A DNA stretch of 64,000 nucleotides, taken from Bidens hawaiensis. Lineage: Eukaryota; Streptophyta; Magnoliopsida; Asterales; Asteraceae. The stretch is taken from contig JAIQDT010005455.1 in assembly GCA_021521415.1 (NCBI GenBank), positions 1 through 64,000 of the forward strand, in the 5' to 3' direction. Shown here in pieces: positions 34,645 to 45,780 of this stretch. Below the pieces are notes generated by a model that was given only the letters and a program-made list of their open reading frames with translations, was not told the origin of the DNA and did not search any database. A program made the position numbers and the translations under genes. Each line of letters starts with the position of its first letter. Within the stretch, counting starts at the first letter, position 1.

Positions 34645-37120
34645 ACGGCGTTTAAGTGTTGCGTAACCACGTTACGGCGTTTAAGTGTTGCGTAACCACG
34701 TTACGGCGTTTAAGTGTTTTGCATTACCAGATAGTGTTACGTCAAATTATATATCGATAGGTAGCTAATCTATACAACAAGTATCGCTAAGTGGTTCGAG
34801 ACCGAAGCTGACTGTTTATCAAGTGCCCGTCACCAGGTCAACCCAGACCATGGTAAGTGTTAGCCAAAATTACACCCACTCAACCTCCAGTTGAGCTTAG
34901 CGTCGGGTGGGGTTTGTCAAACCCAGTAGTACTACTCAACAGTGACTCGCTATTCCAAATATTAACCGGTTCGATGTGTGGGACTTCAAATGTTACGTTT
35001 GCCGCTTAGCCTTTACAAGTGATATATAATTTATAACAAAATCTTAAATATGCGCTTATCTCAGAAAATGCGTTTATCGGAGTATGTTATCTCCCCCAAG
35101 TGAAAAACGTTTGAAAACAGTTCAAAGAGCGGGGTAAGTGAAACTCACTGTTTGCGAAGAATATCCCGATATAGATCACCAAGTGATGCGCGTCGTAGAA
35201 ACTCTCTAGCGTTCTAAATAACAAAGAGATTTTCTAAGTATCGGTACGTTTAACGAGTCTCTAGACTCGGCACATAATACCTATGCACGTAACAGATTTC
35301 GTGTTTCGTTTGTGAATCGTGTGTGACTTAAACAAGTACAATTGTGATACGATACATGAGTGAGCAATTACTTTCGTGTCACGTACTAATAACATACTTT
35401 ACTAGCAATTATCCCCGTAAGGGCATTTTGGTCAACAAACAAAATTAACTAACCATTATTCCCCATAAGGGCAATTTGGTCAATTCATGGCAATCAATTA
35501 GCAACTATTCCCCGCAAGGGTATTTTGGTCAAAACATAACAAATATATAAAAACTATCATATTTCATGCATTTTTACACAACTCAGCAGTTAGTTTCATT
35601 ATGACAGAATTTCTACTTGAAAGATTGTACTATTTCACCGATCATAACGTCTCAATTAATTCACCAAAAATCACCACAGAAGCATACATATCTTAGGTTT
35701 CCAGAACATATTTTATCTTATTTTTATTCCACATATTTTTCTTATAATGACCAAAACATTACAGCAAACTCATATCAGTCAGATTCATGCGCAACAGAAT
35801 GTTATTTGCAATTCCCGTTAAACGAAAAATCCAATAAATGCAAGACCACTTGGGTTTGGTTCCTAACTCAATGAGTCAACTTCCAGAAGTGGAACCAACC
35901 CAATTGGCCTCGTGGTTCATGAGATATAACATTTACAACTTAACCTAACAGCAGGTCTAACAGCTCAGCTTTGCACCACGTTTTTGTAAAATAATAAAAG
36001 TACACTTCTACTTGTCCAAAAATTACAAACTTATACTTCATGGAAACTAGACTCAACCTAGTTTACTGCAGTACCCACAATCTCAACCAATTTTCACGTT
36101 TACACTTCGTTACAGTCATTTAAACATCGTATACACATTCTGCCCAGATTCTGTTCACATCAAAACTTAACAATTTCACTAGCCATGGATCACAAATAAA
36201 TCATATAACATGCTAGACACTAATACAACTATCCATGCATCTCAATTACACCATACATACAAGATTAGGGTTTGTGTTTTAACTCAAATCAAAGACAACA
36301 ATGAATCATGCAACAACATCAATCTAGTTATCAATTCATTATCCAAATAACAACAATCATATTAACCATATACATGAACAAAATCGGCTGCCTAGGGTTT
36401 GTACTTAACCCATTAAACATCAAAATTAAACAACAAGAAGGTAAAGGATGATCAATTATACCTTCCTAGCACCTAGTTCTTGGATTAATCACTTGATTTG
36501 ATGTGTATATGTGTGTGTTCTTGTGGACGGCAGCCGTGGAGAACAAAGGGAGGGCCGATCGGGGTTTGTGGTGTGGGGGAAAAGAAAAGAAAATAAGTTA
36601 GGGTTTGTAGTTAAGGTTATATTTATAATTATACAAGTTACACTCTAGTCCCTCTACTTCCAAGTGTTACATCTCTAGCCTAACTAATTGGTTCTTGTTT
36701 CTTGTTTAACATTCCTCATAACATAATCAAGTAACACACATATATCTAACACATAATTATCACATAATTATTGTTTTGACGTTTTTCGTTCATTTATCAA
36801 TCGTTTGCGTCAACTCGTTTGCGTTTCGGTGCAAATCCCGAAAGACTACACATGTAGTAAGTGTTAAGCGTCATTTAAACCCTAGTTTAAATGTAATGAA
36901 GTGTGCGTTATAGATTTAACGATCTTAAAGTTTGAATTGACGGAGTTGAGTTAACGGAGTTAACCTGAAATTGACGATTGTCACATCATTCCCATGTTAA
37001 AGAATTTTCGTCCCGAAAATTTGAGTCAAGTCGTGATGAGAGTCTGAAAGAGTAAAAAAAAAAATTTTCAGTTTGTCATATCATCCCCTAGTAGAAAGAA
37101 ATTTCGTCCCGAAATTTAAT

Positions 37121-40100
37121 TCATACCTCCGGTGATGTTTGACGGTTTGCCGAGTTTCGCGGTTTTCTGTGTTTGGTTAGCCCTTCAAAAAGGTGAGGAT
37201 ACTTTTTCATCATTTGATCCTCGCGTTCCCACGTGAACTCCGGTCCACGTCTCGAGTTCCAACGAACCTTAACGATTGGAATTTTGCTGTGTTTGAGCGT
37301 TTTGGTTTCCCAATCCAAAACCTCGACTGGTTCTTCAATGAAACGTAACTGTTCATCAATTTGTAGTTCATCCAAAGGGACTACTTGGGATTCATCAGAT
37401 AGGCATTTCTTCAAATTTGATACGTGGAATACTTCGTGTACGCCACTGAGTTCTGTTGGTAGGTCCAGTCGGTACGCCACCGGACCAATGCGCTCAGTTA
37501 TCCGGTACGGACCAACATACCGTGGGTTGAGTTTGTTTCGCTTTCCAAAGCGAACCACACCTTTCCAAGGTGAGACTTTGAGTAACACCCGATCGTTCAC
37601 TTGAAATTCGAGAGGTTTTCGGCGCTTGTCGGCGTAACTCTTTTGGCGATCTCGTGCTGCTGCCATGCGATTTCGGATTTGAACAATCTTTTCCGAGGTT
37701 TCGAGTACCAGTTCCGGACCAGTGATTTGGCTGTCACCCACCTCTGCCCAGCAGAGTGGTGATCGACACTTCCGTCCGTACAGCGCTTCAAACGGCGCTG
37801 CCTTAATACTTGCGTGGTAGCTGTTATTATACGAAAACTCTACCAAGGGTAAGTGGGGTTCCCAACTTTTTCCGAAATCTAAAACGCATGCACGCAACAT
37901 ATCCTCCAGGGTCTGAATAGTCCGTTCACTTTGCCCATCCGTCTGAGGATGGTATGTTGTACTCATATCGAGACGGGTGCCCAGTGCGCTTTGCAGCGAC
38001 TTCCAAAAGTGCGAGGTGAAACGAGAATCTCGATCGGAAATGATCGAGACAGGCACTCCGTGTCTAGACACCACTTCTTTCATGTATACGCGAGTCAGTC
38101 TTTCCATTTTGTCCGTTTCCTTAATTGCTAGGAAGTGTGCCGATTTAGTCAACCGGTCAACGATCACCCAGATGGTATCGCATCCCGTCGGTGTCTTAGG
38201 CAAACCCGTAATAAAGTCCATTGAGATGTGCTCCCATTTCCACATTGGGAGTTCCGGTTGTTGCAGTAGACCAGATGGTTTCTGGTATTCTATCTTGACT
38301 CTGGCACAAGTCAAGTATTTGCTCACGTAGGTGGCAATGTCGGCTTTCATGTTCGGCCACCAGTAAAGTGCCTTTAAATCATGATACATTTTATCTGAGC
38401 CAGGGTGGATAGAATATCGGGACTTATGAGCTTCGTCCATCACTAGAGTTCTCAACTCTCCGTATCGTGGAACCCAAATCCGGTTCTCAAAACATCGGGC
38501 CCCGTCTGATCTGGTTTCAAGTTGCTTGTTCATGCCCCGCATGAGTTCCGACGGAAGATTATCATCTTTCAAAGCTTCCAGTTGCGCATCGCGAATCTGA
38601 TCGGGTAAGCTGGCATGAATCGTGAGTTGCAATGCTCTCACCCGTCTGGGTTTATCTGTTTCCTTTCTGCTGAGGGCGTCGGCCACCACATTGGCCTTGC
38701 CAGGGTGGTACTTGATGGCACAATCGTAATCTTTAAGCAGCTCGACCCAACGACGCTGTCGCATGTTCAGCTCCTTCTGATCGTAGATATGTTGGAGACT
38801 CTTGTGGTGGGTGTAAATGGTAAACTTGGTACCGTACAAGTAATGCCTCCATATCTTAAGAGCAAACACCACAGCTCCGAGTTCCAAATCATGGGTCGTG
38901 TAGTTCTTCTCGTGAACCCGTAGTTGTCTAGAGGCGTAGGCTATAACCTTCTCGAGTTGCATCAGCACACAACCGAGACCTTGTATAGATGCGTCACAGT
39001 GTACCTCAAAATTTTCCGTTCCCTCGGGGAGGGCTAAAATAGGGGCGCTACAAAGCTTGGTTTTCAACAGTTGAAAAGCGGATTCTTGCGCGTCACCCCA
39101 GTTGTACTTAGTGCCCTTGTGGGTCAAAGCGGTGAGGGGTTGAGCAATTTTTGAAAATCCCTCGATGAAACGCCGGTAGTAGCCGGCCAGTCCTAGGAAT
39201 TGTCGCACCTCAGTCGGAGTCTTAGGTGCTTCCCAGTTTTTGACGGCCTCTACCTTACCGGGATCGACATGTATACCATTCTCGTTGATCACATGTCCTA
39301 AAAAGTGAACCTCGCGAAGCCAAAATTCACATTTCGAGAGTTTAGCATACAGTTGTTCCTTCTTCAATAGTTCCAGAATTACCCTTAGGTGCTCTTCGTG
39401 GTCAGTCTCGTTCTTGGTGTAGACGAGAATATCATCGATGAAAACAATCACGAACTTGTCGAGGTACGCCTTGCATACTCGATTCATGAGATCCATAAAT
39501 ACGGCTGGCGCGTTGGTTAGGCCAAAAGGCATAACCGAAAACTCGTAGTGACCATACCGTGTTCTGAAAGCCGTCTTTGAGATATCTTCTTCGCGCACTC
39601 TCAGCTGGTGGTAACCGGATCGTAGATCAATCTTCGAGTAGTAACTCGATCCTTGAAGCTGGTCAAACAAATCATCAATTCGGGGTAAAGGATAACGGTT
39701 CTTGACCGTCACCTTGTTCAACTCCCGGTAGTCGATGCACATTCGGAAAGTCCCGTCTTTCTTTCGGACAAACAAGACAGGGGCTCCCCATGGCGATGAG
39801 CTAGGTCGGATAAAACCCTTATCCAACAAATCTTGCAACTGAGTGGACAACTCCTGAAGTTCCGCCGGTGCGAGCCGATACGGGGCTCGTGCTATGGGTG
39901 CTGCACCGGGTGTCAACTCGATTTGGAATTCGACTTGACGAATAGGAGGGAGTCCGGGCAAATCCTCTGGGAAAACTTCCGGAAAGTCTCGCACAACCGG
40001 TATGTCTTCAACTCGTTTCTCCTCCGCGGAAATTGCCGGATGACCCTTTCGTAGATACTTCTGTGCCTTCAAAAGGGTAATGACGCTGGTGGTCATGCCG

Positions 40101-40678
40101 CTTCTCTCGCCTCGGACCGAAATGATCTCGCCGGAAGGGGTGGTAATATGGACTATCTTATCATGGCATATAATCTCCGCTCGGTTCTCGGATAACCAGT
40201 CCATGCCGACAACGACATCGAAACTACTAAGCGTAAAAGGAATAAGGTCGATATCAAAGACATGACCTGACAGTTTCAACTTACATCCCGCAAGTATATG
40301 AGTTGTTACTACAGTTTTACCGTTAGCTAATTCGACAGGAAACTTAGCGTCTAACGGGGTTGGAGTAAGGTCTAAAAGTTGGCTAAAGGCTTTCGACACA
40401 AAACTCCTATCAGCTCCAGTGTCAAATAAAACAGAAGCAAAACAATCGTTTACAGGGAACTTACCAGACACCACATGCGGATCATTGCGGGCTTGACCCG
40501 ATCCAATCACAAACGCTCTTCCTTTGCCATTGCCTCCACCATTACTGCCACTTCCATTACCCCCGTTATTGTCATTCTGTTTCAGCTTGGGGCAATCCTT
40601 CCGGAAATGACCTTCCTGCCCACATTCAAAGCATCCCTTAGTTGTCATCGGTGGCTTAGGAGCACCCCTTTGCCGCAA
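37121..40678 (-). CDS. pol: Chromovirus Pol, left copy (zinc knuckle, protease, RT, RNase H, integrase, chromodomain-like tail)
   Basis: It is open for 1,185 residues. In order: a CCHC knuckle (residues 16-29), protease DTG (86-88), RT with FIDD (413-416), RNase H (about 555-670), the integrase zinc region (751-791), the D-D-E core, and a C-terminal chromodomain-like segment (about 1110-1165, FTWERED). Chromodomains of this class steer integration to particular chromatin. Two catalytic-looking positions are altered. RNase H has THHKSL where the family has TDHKSL (codon 38807-38809). The third zinc ligand of integrase is Tyr instead of Cys (residue 788, codon 38315-38317). It lies in +1 frame to gag, overlapping it by 23 bases. 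With those changes this copy is probably inactive. Confidence 0.92.
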   Translation of the reverse strand: MRQRGAPKPPMTTKGCFECGQEGHFRKDCPKLKQNDNNGGNGSGSNGGGNGKGRAFVIGSGQARNDPHVVSGKFPVNDCFASVLFDTGADRSFVSKAFSQLLDLTPTPLDAKFPVELANGKTVVTTHILAGCKLKLSGHVFDIDLIPFTLSSFDVVVGMDWLSENRAEIICHDKIVHITTPSGEIISVRGERSGMTTSVITLLKAQKYLRKGHPAISAEEKRVEDIPVVRDFPEVFPEDLPGLPPIRQVEFQIELTPGAAPIARAPYRLAPAELQELSTQLQDLLDKGFIRPSSSPWGAPVLFVRKKDGTFRMCIDYRELNKVTVKNRYPLPRIDDLFDQLQGSSYYSKIDLRSGYHQLRVREEDISKTAFRTRYGHYEFSVMPFGLTNAPAVFMDLMNRVCKAYLDKFVIVFIDDILVYTKNETDHEEHLRVILELLKKEQLYAKLSKCEFWLREVHFLGHVINENGIHVDPGKVEAVKNWEAPKTPTEVRQFLGLAGYYRRFIEGFSKIAQPLTALTHKGTKYNWGDAQESAFQLLKTKLCSAPILALPEGTENFEVHCDASIQGLGCVLMQLEKVIAYASRQLRVHEKNYTTHDLELGAVVFALKIWRHYLYGTKFTIYTHHKSLQHIYDQKELNMRQRRWVELLKDYDCAIKYHPGKANVVADALSRKETDKPRRVRALQLTIHASLPDQIRDAQLEALKDDNLPSELMRGMNKQLETRSDGARCFENRIWVPRYGELRTLVMDEAHKSRYSIHPGSDKMYHDLKALYWWPNMKADIATYVSKYLTCARVKIEYQKPSGLLQQPELPMWKWEHISMDFITGLPKTPTGCDTIWVIVDRLTKSAHFLAIKETDKMERLTRVYMKEVVSRHGVPVSIISDRDSRFTSHFWKSLQSALGTRLDMSTTYHPQTDGQSERTIQTLEDMLRACVLDFGKSWEPHLPLVEFSYNNSYHASIKAAPFEALYGRKCRSPLCWAEVGDSQITGPELVLETSEKIVQIRNRMAAARDRQKSYADKRRKPLEFQVNDRVLLKVSPWKGVVRFGKRNKLNPRYVGPYRITERIGPVAYRLDLPTELSGVHEVFHVSNLKKCLSDESQVVPLDELQIDEQLRFIEEPVEVLDWETKTLKHSKIPIVKVRWNSRRGPEFTWEREDQMMKKYPHLFEGLTKHRKPRNSANRQTSPEV

Positions 40679-41711
40679 GGTCTCCTCTACATTCTTTCGC
40701 TTGGTGACCTATCTTTCCGCATCTTTGACACTTGACACGGTCACACTGGCCAACATGATGAAAGTTGCACCTGTTGCACTTTGGATATTTCCCAGCATAT
40801 CCGCTCGAAACCTGCCCGCTACCGTTGTGGTTGGTGTTGTTGTTGTGATTCTGAGTGTTAAAGCTCCGAGTAAATTCGGGCTTACGGTAGTGGTGTTGCG
40901 GTGGGAGGTTCGAGGATGAAGATCTGGTGTTGTCAAACTTTCTCTTCCCGCTGTTCGGGTTGCTGTTGCTGTTACTGTTGCTGACGTGGTCATTACTCGG
41001 GTTGTCACGGGCTTTAGTGGTCGAACCCCTAGGTGGTAACGCACCTTGGGTCACAGCCTGATCCGTCAGTTTGTGAGCTAAACGGATCGCTTGTTGGATC
41101 GTGGCTGGTCGGGAAGACGTCACCATGCCCTGAATTTGCGGTGCTAAACCATCAATGTACATTTCTATTCTCTTGCTCGGCGGATCCACCATCCGCGGAC
41201 ACATCACAGCCAACTCGTGCGAACGAGTGGTGTAGGCTTCGATTTCCGAACCCACCATCTTCAACGACCAAAACTCCGACTCTAACTTCGAAATTTCTTC
41301 CCTCGGACAGTACTCCTCTCGCATCATGCTCTTGAACTCCTCCCAGTTCATCGCGTTAGCCAGTTCCAACCCAAGGATCTGGACGTTTGAATTCCACCAA
41401 GTGAGGGCGGAATCCTCAAGTGTCCCAGCAGCGAATTTGACCCTACTGGCAGGGGGACAATTACACATCTCAAAAGCCGACTCGGCCTTCTCAGCCCAAC
41501 GCAGGAAGCCTATAGCTCCCTCAGTGCCCTTAAACGTACTGGGCCTGCAGTCTAGGTAGTTCTTGAAGGTACACGTTCCACTCGGACCTCCAGTTTGATT
41601 CTGAACGTGTGCGGCTAAAGCGGCCGCCACATGGTCATTCAGCAAAGTTTGGAGTTCAGCTGCAGTCATGCTGATGTTACCACGTCCTCGTCCAGCGTTT
41701 CTTCCGGCCAT
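40656..41711 (-). CDS. gag: Chromovirus Gag, left copy
   Basis: It has 351 residues starting [11 protein letters not shown]. Residues about 40-220 form the Retrotrans_gag capsid domain ([29 protein letters not shown]). A Ser/Asn-rich linker leads to one CCHC knuckle ([14 protein letters not shown]). Gag forms the particle and binds element RNA. The second knuckle expected in this family lies in the overlapping pol frame, so Gag is either shortened by a one-base shift or joined to Pol by +1 frameshifting. Confidence 0.9.
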   Translation of the reverse strand: MAGRNAGRGRGNISMTAAELQTLLNDHVAAALAAHVQNQTGGPSGTCTFKNYLDCRPSTFKGTEGAIGFLRWAEKAESAFEMCNCPPASRVKFAAGTLEDSALTWWNSNVQILGLELANAMNWEEFKSMMREEYCPREEISKLESEFWSLKMVGSEIEAYTTRSHELAVMCPRMVDPPSKRIEMYIDGLAPQIQGMVTSSRPATIQQAIRLAHKLTDQAVTQGALPPRGSTTKARDNPSNDHVSNSNSNSNPNSGKRKFDNTRSSSSNLPPQHHYRKPEFTRSFNTQNHNNNTNHNGSGQVSSGYAGKYPKCNRCNFHHVGQCDRVKCQRCGKIGHQAKECRGDLAAKGCS

Positions 41712-41962
41712 TTCCTAGAATCACAGTATAAAATGTTAAACATGAATTTTTCCTTCATATACAACACACCATACATGTAAAAAAAAAAATAGGTAAGAAA
41801 GAAAATAAGAAACAACATCACATCACAACCACATATTAGTCTAAATAAAAATTCATGATTAAAACCATTGTATTCGCTACAAAGTATTTCCAATCAATCC
41901 TTAAAATCATAGAAAATAATAGTTCGGATGGAGACAACCCCTCCATCTAAGTGTCATCATCA

Positions 41963-42727
41963 CTAGATGTCGTCATCTGAGGACACCTCCGAGTGTGCCT
42001 CCTCCTCAGCCGGTTCTTCCTCCGGTTCTTCTTCGGGTTCCTCCTCGGGATCTTCCTCGGGATCTTCCTCAAGCTCCTCTTCGGGATCTTCTTCAGGTTC
42101 TACTTCAGGCTCTGCCTCGGGCTCGGCCTCAGGCTCTGCCTCAGGTTCGGCTGCGTTCTGAGCAAGTTGCATTTGTAAGACATCGCAACGCTCTAAAGCT
42201 ATCTCAGTTCGGGTCCTTGCTTCTTGGAGTTGCTCTTGCAAGTCTATCATCTCAGCTTGCATGTTCATCATAACCTTCGTTTGTTGCTCACTAGTCTCTT
42301 GCATATCTTTCATTGCCGCTGCCATGCGGGCAATCTCCTCCTGAGTCTCGGTTCCGTCTTTAAACAGTCTGGCAACATTTTCTCTCGTGTAGCGCATGTA
42401 ACCCACATCACGCTCCAAACAAGAAACAACAGCTGCGAGAACTCGCTCCACAGGTTCGGTTATGGGTGGTAGAGTGTTGGGATAAGCAGGGTGGTTCGGG
42501 TGAGGCAACGGGGGAACTTGTTCGCGATAGACCATACGTCTGATCATGTTAGGGTACCAATCCCAGCTAACGTCGTTTTCGTAAAGGCCTCCGGATAGGC
42601 GGTACCTCTTCGGTGCGGGAGCTTCGAGTCCCGGGACTACGCGGGGTGGCGAGGCGGTAGGTAACTGAGGTTCCTTCCCGTGAGCATGCGTCATCGAATC
42701 GGACGATGATGAGGGTGGCGTCGACAT
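41963..42727 (-). CDS. Extra acidic coiled-coil ORF upstream of gag, left copy
   Basis: From the ATG at 42727 it encodes 254 residues (the frame is open from 42799). It sits between the primer site and gag, where chromoviruses usually have only a short leader. Residues 1-30 are Ser/Thr-rich. The middle has WDWYPNMIRRMVYREQ, and a heptad-like coiled coil follows (about 100-190). The last 60 residues are Glu/Pro/Asp repeats (EPEAEPEAEPE, DPEEDPEEEPEEE). I do not recognise the family. The C-terminal repeat makes other frames of this stretch open by chance, but the N-terminal 190 codons are not repetitive. The right copy appears identical. Confidence 0.7.
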   Translation of the reverse strand: MSTPPSSSSDSMTHAHGKEPQLPTASPPRVVPGLEAPAPKRYRLSGGLYENDVSWDWYPNMIRRMVYREQVPPLPHPNHPAYPNTLPPITEPVERVLAAVVSCLERDVGYMRYTRENVARLFKDGTETQEEIARMAAAMKDMQETSEQQTKVMMNMQAEMIDLQEQLQEARTRTEIALERCDVLQMQLAQNAAEPEAEPEAEPEAEPEVEPEEDPEEELEEDPEEDPEEEPEEEPEEEPAEEEAHSEVSSDDDI

Positions 42728-42885
42728 TCCTACAGGTAAGCCGTGTATGCGCGCGTATGAGTGAAAGAGATAAAGAGATAAGATTACCAGACTACACAAA
42801 CCTATGCAGTGCGTATCATTATAACTAATGGGTCGTCGCGGTTATAGTCTAGTATGCATGCAGCTTCTAGTTCGCTATAACCAAT

Positions 42886-42898
42886 GGCTCTGATACCA
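42886..42898 (-). promoter_or_regulatory. Primer-binding site, left unit
   Basis: On the minus strand it reads TGGTATCAGAGCC, complementary to the 3' end of initiator tRNA-Met, four bases inside the LTR boundary. Confidence 0.9.
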
Positions 42899-42901
42899 AT
42901 C

Positions 42902-45645
42902 TGTCACACCCTCAAAATCCACTAACGGAGTTTTACCGTCAGAGGGTGTGAACTGGCAGGATCGGAATCATCAGTTATAATCAAACCATAAAAACGTTTA
43001 AATGCAAATAAGTGCGGAAGCGTAAAAAACCTTAATTCAAAAGCTGCGTCACGCAGGACGACTTAAAACCAAAGATAACTGTTAAAAATAAGTTTGCAGA
43101 ATAAAAGTGTTTTCATTTAATGCATGCTCCTAAACCGCGCGCCCGCCTCGGCTACCTGAGAATAACATACTAAAAGTGTCAACACAAGGTTGGTGAGTTC
43201 ACAAGTTATATAAGATAAATCGTTTAGCGTTTTGCGTAACCTCGTTACGGCGTTTCAGTGTTGCGTAACCACGTTACGACGTTTAAGTGTTGCGTAACCA
43301 CGTTACGGCGTTTAAGTGTTGCGTAACCACGTTACGGCGTTTAAGTGTTGCGTAACCACGTTACGGCGTTTAAGTGTTTTGCATTACCAGATAGTGTTAC
43401 GTCAAATTATATATCGATAGGTAGCTAATCTATACAACAAGTATCGCTAAGTGGTTCGAGACCGAAGCTGACTGTTTATCAAGTGCCCGTCACCAGGTCA
43501 ACCCAGACCATGGTAAGTGTTAGCCAAAATTACACCCACTCAACCTCCAGTTGAGCTTAGCGTCGGGTGGGGTTTGTCAAACCCAGTAGTACTACTCAAC
43601 AGTGACTCGCTATTCCAAATATTAACCGGTTCGATGTGTGGGACTTCAAATGTTACGTTTGCCGCTTAGCCTTTACAAGTGATATATAATTTATAACAAA
43701 ATCTTAAATATGCGCTTATCTCAGAAAATGCGTTTATCGGAGTATGTTATCTCCCCCAAGTGAAAAACGTTTGAAAACAGTTCAAAGAGCGGGGTAAGTG
43801 AAACTCACTGTTTGCGAAGAATATCCCGATATAGATCACCAAGTGATGCGCGTCGTAGAAACTCTCTAGCGTTCTAAATAACAAAGAGATTTTCTAAGTA
43901 TCGGTACGTTTAACGAGTCTCTAGACTCGGCACATAATACCTATGCACGTAACAGATTTCGTGTTTCGTTTGTGAATCGTGTGTGACTTAAACAAGTACA
44001 ATTGTGATACGATACATGAGTGAGCAATTACTTTCGTGTCACGTACTAATAACATACTTTACTAGCAATTATCCCCGTAAGGGCATTTTGGTCAACAAAC
44101 AAAATTAACTAACCATTATTCCCCATAAGGGCAATTTGGTCAATTCATGGCAATCAATTAGCAACTATTCCCCGCAAGGGTATTTTGGTCAAAACATAAC
44201 AAATATATAAAAACTATCATATTTCATGCATTTTTACACAACTCAGCAGTTAGTTTCATTATGACAGAATTTCTACTTGAAAGATTGTACTATTTCACCG
44301 ATCATAACGTCTCAATTAATTCACCAAAAATCACCACAGAAGCATACATATCTTAGGTTTCCAGAACATATTTTATCTTATTTTTATTCCACATATTTTT
44401 CTTATAATGACCAAAACATTACAGCAAACTCATATCAGTCAGATTCATGCGCAACAGAATGTTATTTGCAATTCCCGTTAAACGAAAAATCCAATAAATG
44501 CAAGACCACCTGGGTTTGGTTCCTAACTCAATGAGTCAACTTCCAGAAGTGGAACCAACCCAATTGGCCTCGTGGTTCATGAGATATAACATTTACAACT
44601 TAACCTAACAGCAGGTCTAACAGCTCAGCTTTGCACCACGTTTTTGTAAAATAATAAAAGTACACTTCTACTTGTCCAAAAATTACAAACTTATACTTCA
44701 TGGAAACTAGACTCAACCTAGTTTACTGCAGTACCCACAATCTCAACCAATTTTCACGTTTACACTTCGTTACAGTCATTTAAACATCGTATACACATTC
44801 TGCCCAGATTCTGTTCACATCAAAACTTAACAATTTCACTAGCCATGGATCACAAATAAATCATATAACATGCTAGACACTAATACTACTATCCATGCAT
44901 CTCAATTACACCATACATACAAGATTAGGGTTTGTGTTTTAACTCAAATCAAAGACAACAATGAATCATGCAACAACATCAATCTAGTTATCAATTCATT
45001 ATCCAAATAACAACAATCATATTAACCATATACATGAACAAAATCGGCTGCCTAGGGTTTGTACTTAACCCATTAAACATCAAAATTAAACAACAAGAAG
45101 GTAAAGGATGATCAATTATACCTTCCTAGCACCTAGTTCTTGGATTAATCACTTGATTTGATGTGTATATGTGTGTGTTCTTGTGGACGGCAGCCGTGGA
45201 GAACAAAGGGAGGGCCGATCGGGGTTTGTGGTGTGGGGGAAAAGAAAAGAAAATAAGTTAGGGTTTGTAGTTAAGGTTATATTTATAATTATACAAGTTA
45301 CACTCTAGTCCCTCTACTTCCAAGTGTTACATCTCTAGCCTAACTAATTGGTTCTTGTTTCTTGTTTAACATTCCTCATAACATAATCAAGTAACACACA
45401 TATATCTAACACATAATTATCACATAATTATTGTTTTGACGTTTTTCGTTCATTTATCAATCGTTTGCGTCAACTCGTTTGCGTTTCGGTGCAAATCCCG
45501 AAAGACTACACATGTAGTAAGTGTTAAGCGTCATTTAAACCCTAGTTTAAATGTAATGAAGTGTGCGTTATAGATTTAACGATCTTAAAGTTTGAATTGA
45601 CGGAGTTGAGTTAACGGAGTTAACCTGAAATTGACGATTGTCACA
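42902..45645 (-). repeat. Middle LTR shared by both chromovirus units (2,744 bp)
   Basis: It serves as the 3' LTR of the right unit and the 5' LTR of the left unit. Minus-strand TATAAATA is at 45280-45287. It contains five copies of a palindromic minisatellite at 43234-43378 and three CCCCGTAAGGGCATTTTGGTCA-like blocks at 44070-44192. Confidence 0.94.
43234..43378. repeat. 29-bp palindromic minisatellite of the chromovirus LTR
   Basis: Five units containing GCGTAACCACGTTACGG and a CGTTTAAGTGTT linker. The core GTAAC-CAC-GTTAC is self-complementary. The same array occurs at 51894-52038 and, split by the nested LTR, at 32564-32639 plus 34645-34718. Confidence 0.9.
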
Positions 45646-45780
45646 TCATTCCCATGTTAAAGAATTTTCGTCCCGAAAATTTGAGTCAAGTCGTGATGAG
45701 AGTCTGAAAGAGTAAAAAAAAAAATTTTCAGTTTGTCATATCATCCCCTAGTAGAAAGAAATTTCGTCCCGAAATTTAAT

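Larger units (their letters stand above)
32232..36985 (-). repeat. Left (3') LTR of the array, carrying a nested solo LTR
   Basis: It is 4,754 bp, which equals the 2,744-bp LTR plus a 2,005-bp nested insertion and its 5-bp duplication. On the minus strand it starts and ends TGTGACA. A TATAAATA box lies on the minus strand at 36620-36627. Confidence 0.93.

Noticed and set aside
35617..35874. 85-codon plus-strand frame present in all three chromovirus LTRs (also 44277 and 52937)
   Set aside because: It lies in LTR non-coding sequence on the strand opposite the element, with AT-rich composition and no recognisable domain. Its repetition only reflects LTR copying.
37233..38923. Plus-strand frames opposite pol (and the same at 45893-47583)
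   Set aside because: They mirror conserved codons of RT, RNase H and integrase on the other strand and have no independent features.
41967..42273. Plus-strand Ser/Gly-, Phe/Leu- and Pro/Leu-rich frames opposite the acidic ORF (also at 50627-50933)
   Set aside because: Three open frames over the Glu/Pro repeat are the by-product of its 3-base periodicity. They have no start context or non-repetitive sequence.
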